Positions 31,664 to 32,448 of a stretch of DNA of 32,448 bases are shown piece by piece (the stretch's first letter is position 1; each line of letters starts with the position of its first letter). The notes below the pieces were generated by a model. That model searched no databases and was not told where the DNA came from. It saw only the letters and a list, made by a program, of their open reading frames with translations. Position numbers and translations under genes: made by a program. The DNA comes from Streptomyces mutomycini (GTDB lineage: Bacteria; Actinomycetota; Actinomycetes; Streptomycetales; Streptomycetaceae), in assembly GCF_001700505.1 (NCBI RefSeq), contig NZ_MAPV01000017.1, positions 1-32,448 of the forward strand, in the 5' to 3' direction.

Positions 31664-31794
31664 CGAAGGGGAGTAGCCCCGCAAACCGGTCGTCGACATA
31701 CTGGAGCCCTCGGGTTCCCGGTGGCCGGGCTCGTAGATCCTTACGGGTGGGCGAGACCTTCGGTCAGGTATGACACGCCCGCGCCCTGCGGGCG
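31664..31794 (+). ncRNA. yybP-ykoY (Mn2+) riboswitch and expression platform
   Basis: The aptamer core shows the conserved GGGGAGTAG (31668-31676), GTCGTCGACATACT in the middle, and GCGAGACCTTC (31751-31761). P1 forms from CGAAGG (31664-31669) and CCTTCG (31757-31762). Downstream, GACC-TTC-GGTC (31755-31765) would compete with P1, GTCA-GGTA-TGAC follows, and CGCCCGC (31776-31782) with GCGGGCG (31788-31794) makes a terminator-like stem. In this RNA class Mn2+ stabilises the aptamer and turns on Mn2+ exporters, matching the downstream gene. Confidence 0.88.
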
Positions 31795-31888
31795 CTGCCG
31801 TCATGCCGGGCCGAGTGGTCCTCCGGAGAAGCCCGAGTGGCGCTTCGCGAACGGCCCGGGGCCCGGCTCGTACAGAAAGCCACCCGGA

Positions 31889-32448
31889 ATGCATCTCGAC
31901 CTCCTGGCGATCCTCACCGCCTTCGGGCTGATCTTCCTCGCGGAGCTCCCCGACAAGACGATGTTCGCCTCGCTGGCCATGGGCACCCGCATGCGCCCGC
32001 TCTACGTCTGGTTCGGCACCTCGTCGGCCTTCATCGTGCACGTCGCCATCGCGGTCGGGGCGGGCGGGCTGATCGGCCTGCTGCCCGACTGGACCGTCAA
32101 GCTGGTCTCGGCGGCCCTCTTCGCGTTCGGCGCGTTCATGCTGCTGCGCAGTGGTGGCGGTGACGACGACGAGGACGAGGAGATCAAGACCGTCACCGGG
32201 TTCTGGCCGGTCTACTCGACGGCGTTCATGGCGGTGTTCATCAGCGAGTGGGGCGACCTGACCCAGATCACCACCGCGAACCTGGCCGCGAGCAACGGCG
32301 CCTGGTCCACGGCCATCGGGTCGGCGATCGCCCTCATGTCGGTGTCCGCGCTGGCGCTGCTGGCGGGGCGGTTCATCGCGAAGCGGGTGCCGCTCAAGAC
32401 CGTGCAGCGCATCGGCGGTCTGTGCATGCTCGGTCTGGCGATCTGGTC
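31889..32448 (+). CDS. TMEM165/GDT1-family (UPF0016) cation exporter, 3' end cut by the window
   Basis: The visible 186 residues from ATG 31889 are a multi-spanning membrane protein with the two inverted repeats of the family. Repeat 1 is FLAELPDKTMFASLAMG and repeat 2 is SEWGDLTQITTANLAA; the acidic E-x-x-D pairs in both are the likely metal-transport site. In the first motif the usual Gly is Pro. An acidic linker (GGGDDDEDEEIK) joins the halves. The family exports Mn2+ (and Ca2+/H+ in eukaryotes), and the Mn2+ riboswitch in front supports Mn2+ export here. The ribosome binding site is weak (CCGGA). The gene is incomplete: the frame is still open at 32448. Confidence 0.92.
   Translation, partial: MHLDLLAILTAFGLIFLAELPDKTMFASLAMGTRMRPLYVWFGTSSAFIVHVAIAVGAGGLIGLLPDWTVKLVSAALFAFGAFMLLRSGGGDDDEDEEIKTVTGFWPVYSTAFMAVFISEWGDLTQITTANLAASNGAWSTAIGSAIALMSVSALALLAGRFIAKRVPLKTVQRIGGLCMLGLAIW

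Overview
The window is high-GC actinobacterial DNA and almost certainly Streptomyces. Coding density is high, many starts are GTG or TTG, genes overlap as ATGA/GTGA, several promoters have TAnnnT -10 boxes a few bases before the start codon, and the gene content (crotonyl-CoA carboxylase/reductase cluster, SpoIIE-type phosphatase, secreted glycan hydrolases with Ser/Ala-rich signal peptides) fits that genus. No tRNA, rRNA or CRISPR array is visible.

Layout. (1) 1-3061: the 3' end of an unidentified protein, translationally coupled by a 4-nt overlap to a UvrD/Rep-type helicase that carries a RelE/ParE-like domain at its N-terminus. This is the least ordinary part of the window. (2) 3322-3894, minus strand: a small HEAT-repeat protein. 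(3) 4273-14258: central carbon metabolism. A tandemly duplicated 3-hydroxyacyl-CoA dehydrogenase, a TetR regulator and a GNAT acetyltransferase precede a compact five-gene ethylmalonyl-CoA (EMC) pathway operon: ccr, ethylmalonyl-CoA mutase, a CitE-like malyl-CoA lyase, a MaoC hydratase and a methylsuccinyl-CoA dehydrogenase candidate. Together they take acetoacetyl/crotonyl-CoA through ethylmalonyl-CoA, methylsuccinyl-CoA and mesaconyl-CoA to glyoxylate plus propionyl-CoA. The pathway assimilates C2 units without isocitrate lyase and supplies ethylmalonyl/methylmalonyl extender units.

(4) 14441-15926: psd and pssA, the two steps of phosphatidylethanolamine synthesis, overlapping and closed by a strong terminator. 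(5) 16085-18223: a GAF-PAS-GAF-PP2C (SpoIIE/RsbU-like) phosphatase. (6) 18458-20815: a secreted GH87-like (alpha-1,3-glucanase/mycodextranase) enzyme with a C-terminal discoidin module; its start codon follows a long RNA hairpin. (7) 20894-25718, minus strand: a complete branched-chain-amino-acid-type ABC uptake operon (livF-G-H-M-K order), divergent from a short PucR-type regulator (25935-26657) across two operator-like dyads.

(8) 26720-29465: glycerate kinase, a Nudix hydrolase, an orphan ribbon-helix-helix protein and a Sir2 deacylase, several apparently read from leaderless promoters. (9) 29514-30371, minus strand: a GH16 beta-glucanase lipoprotein, followed by a 5'-truncated IS605/IS1341-type tnpB with its right-end hairpin intact. 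(10) 31161-31571, minus strand: a thioredoxin-like [2Fe-2S] ferredoxin. (11) 31664-32448: a yybP-ykoY (Mn2+) riboswitch in front of a TMEM165/GDT1-family (UPF0016) exporter that runs off the end of the window.

All identifications come from reading motifs in the sequence; no database search was run.
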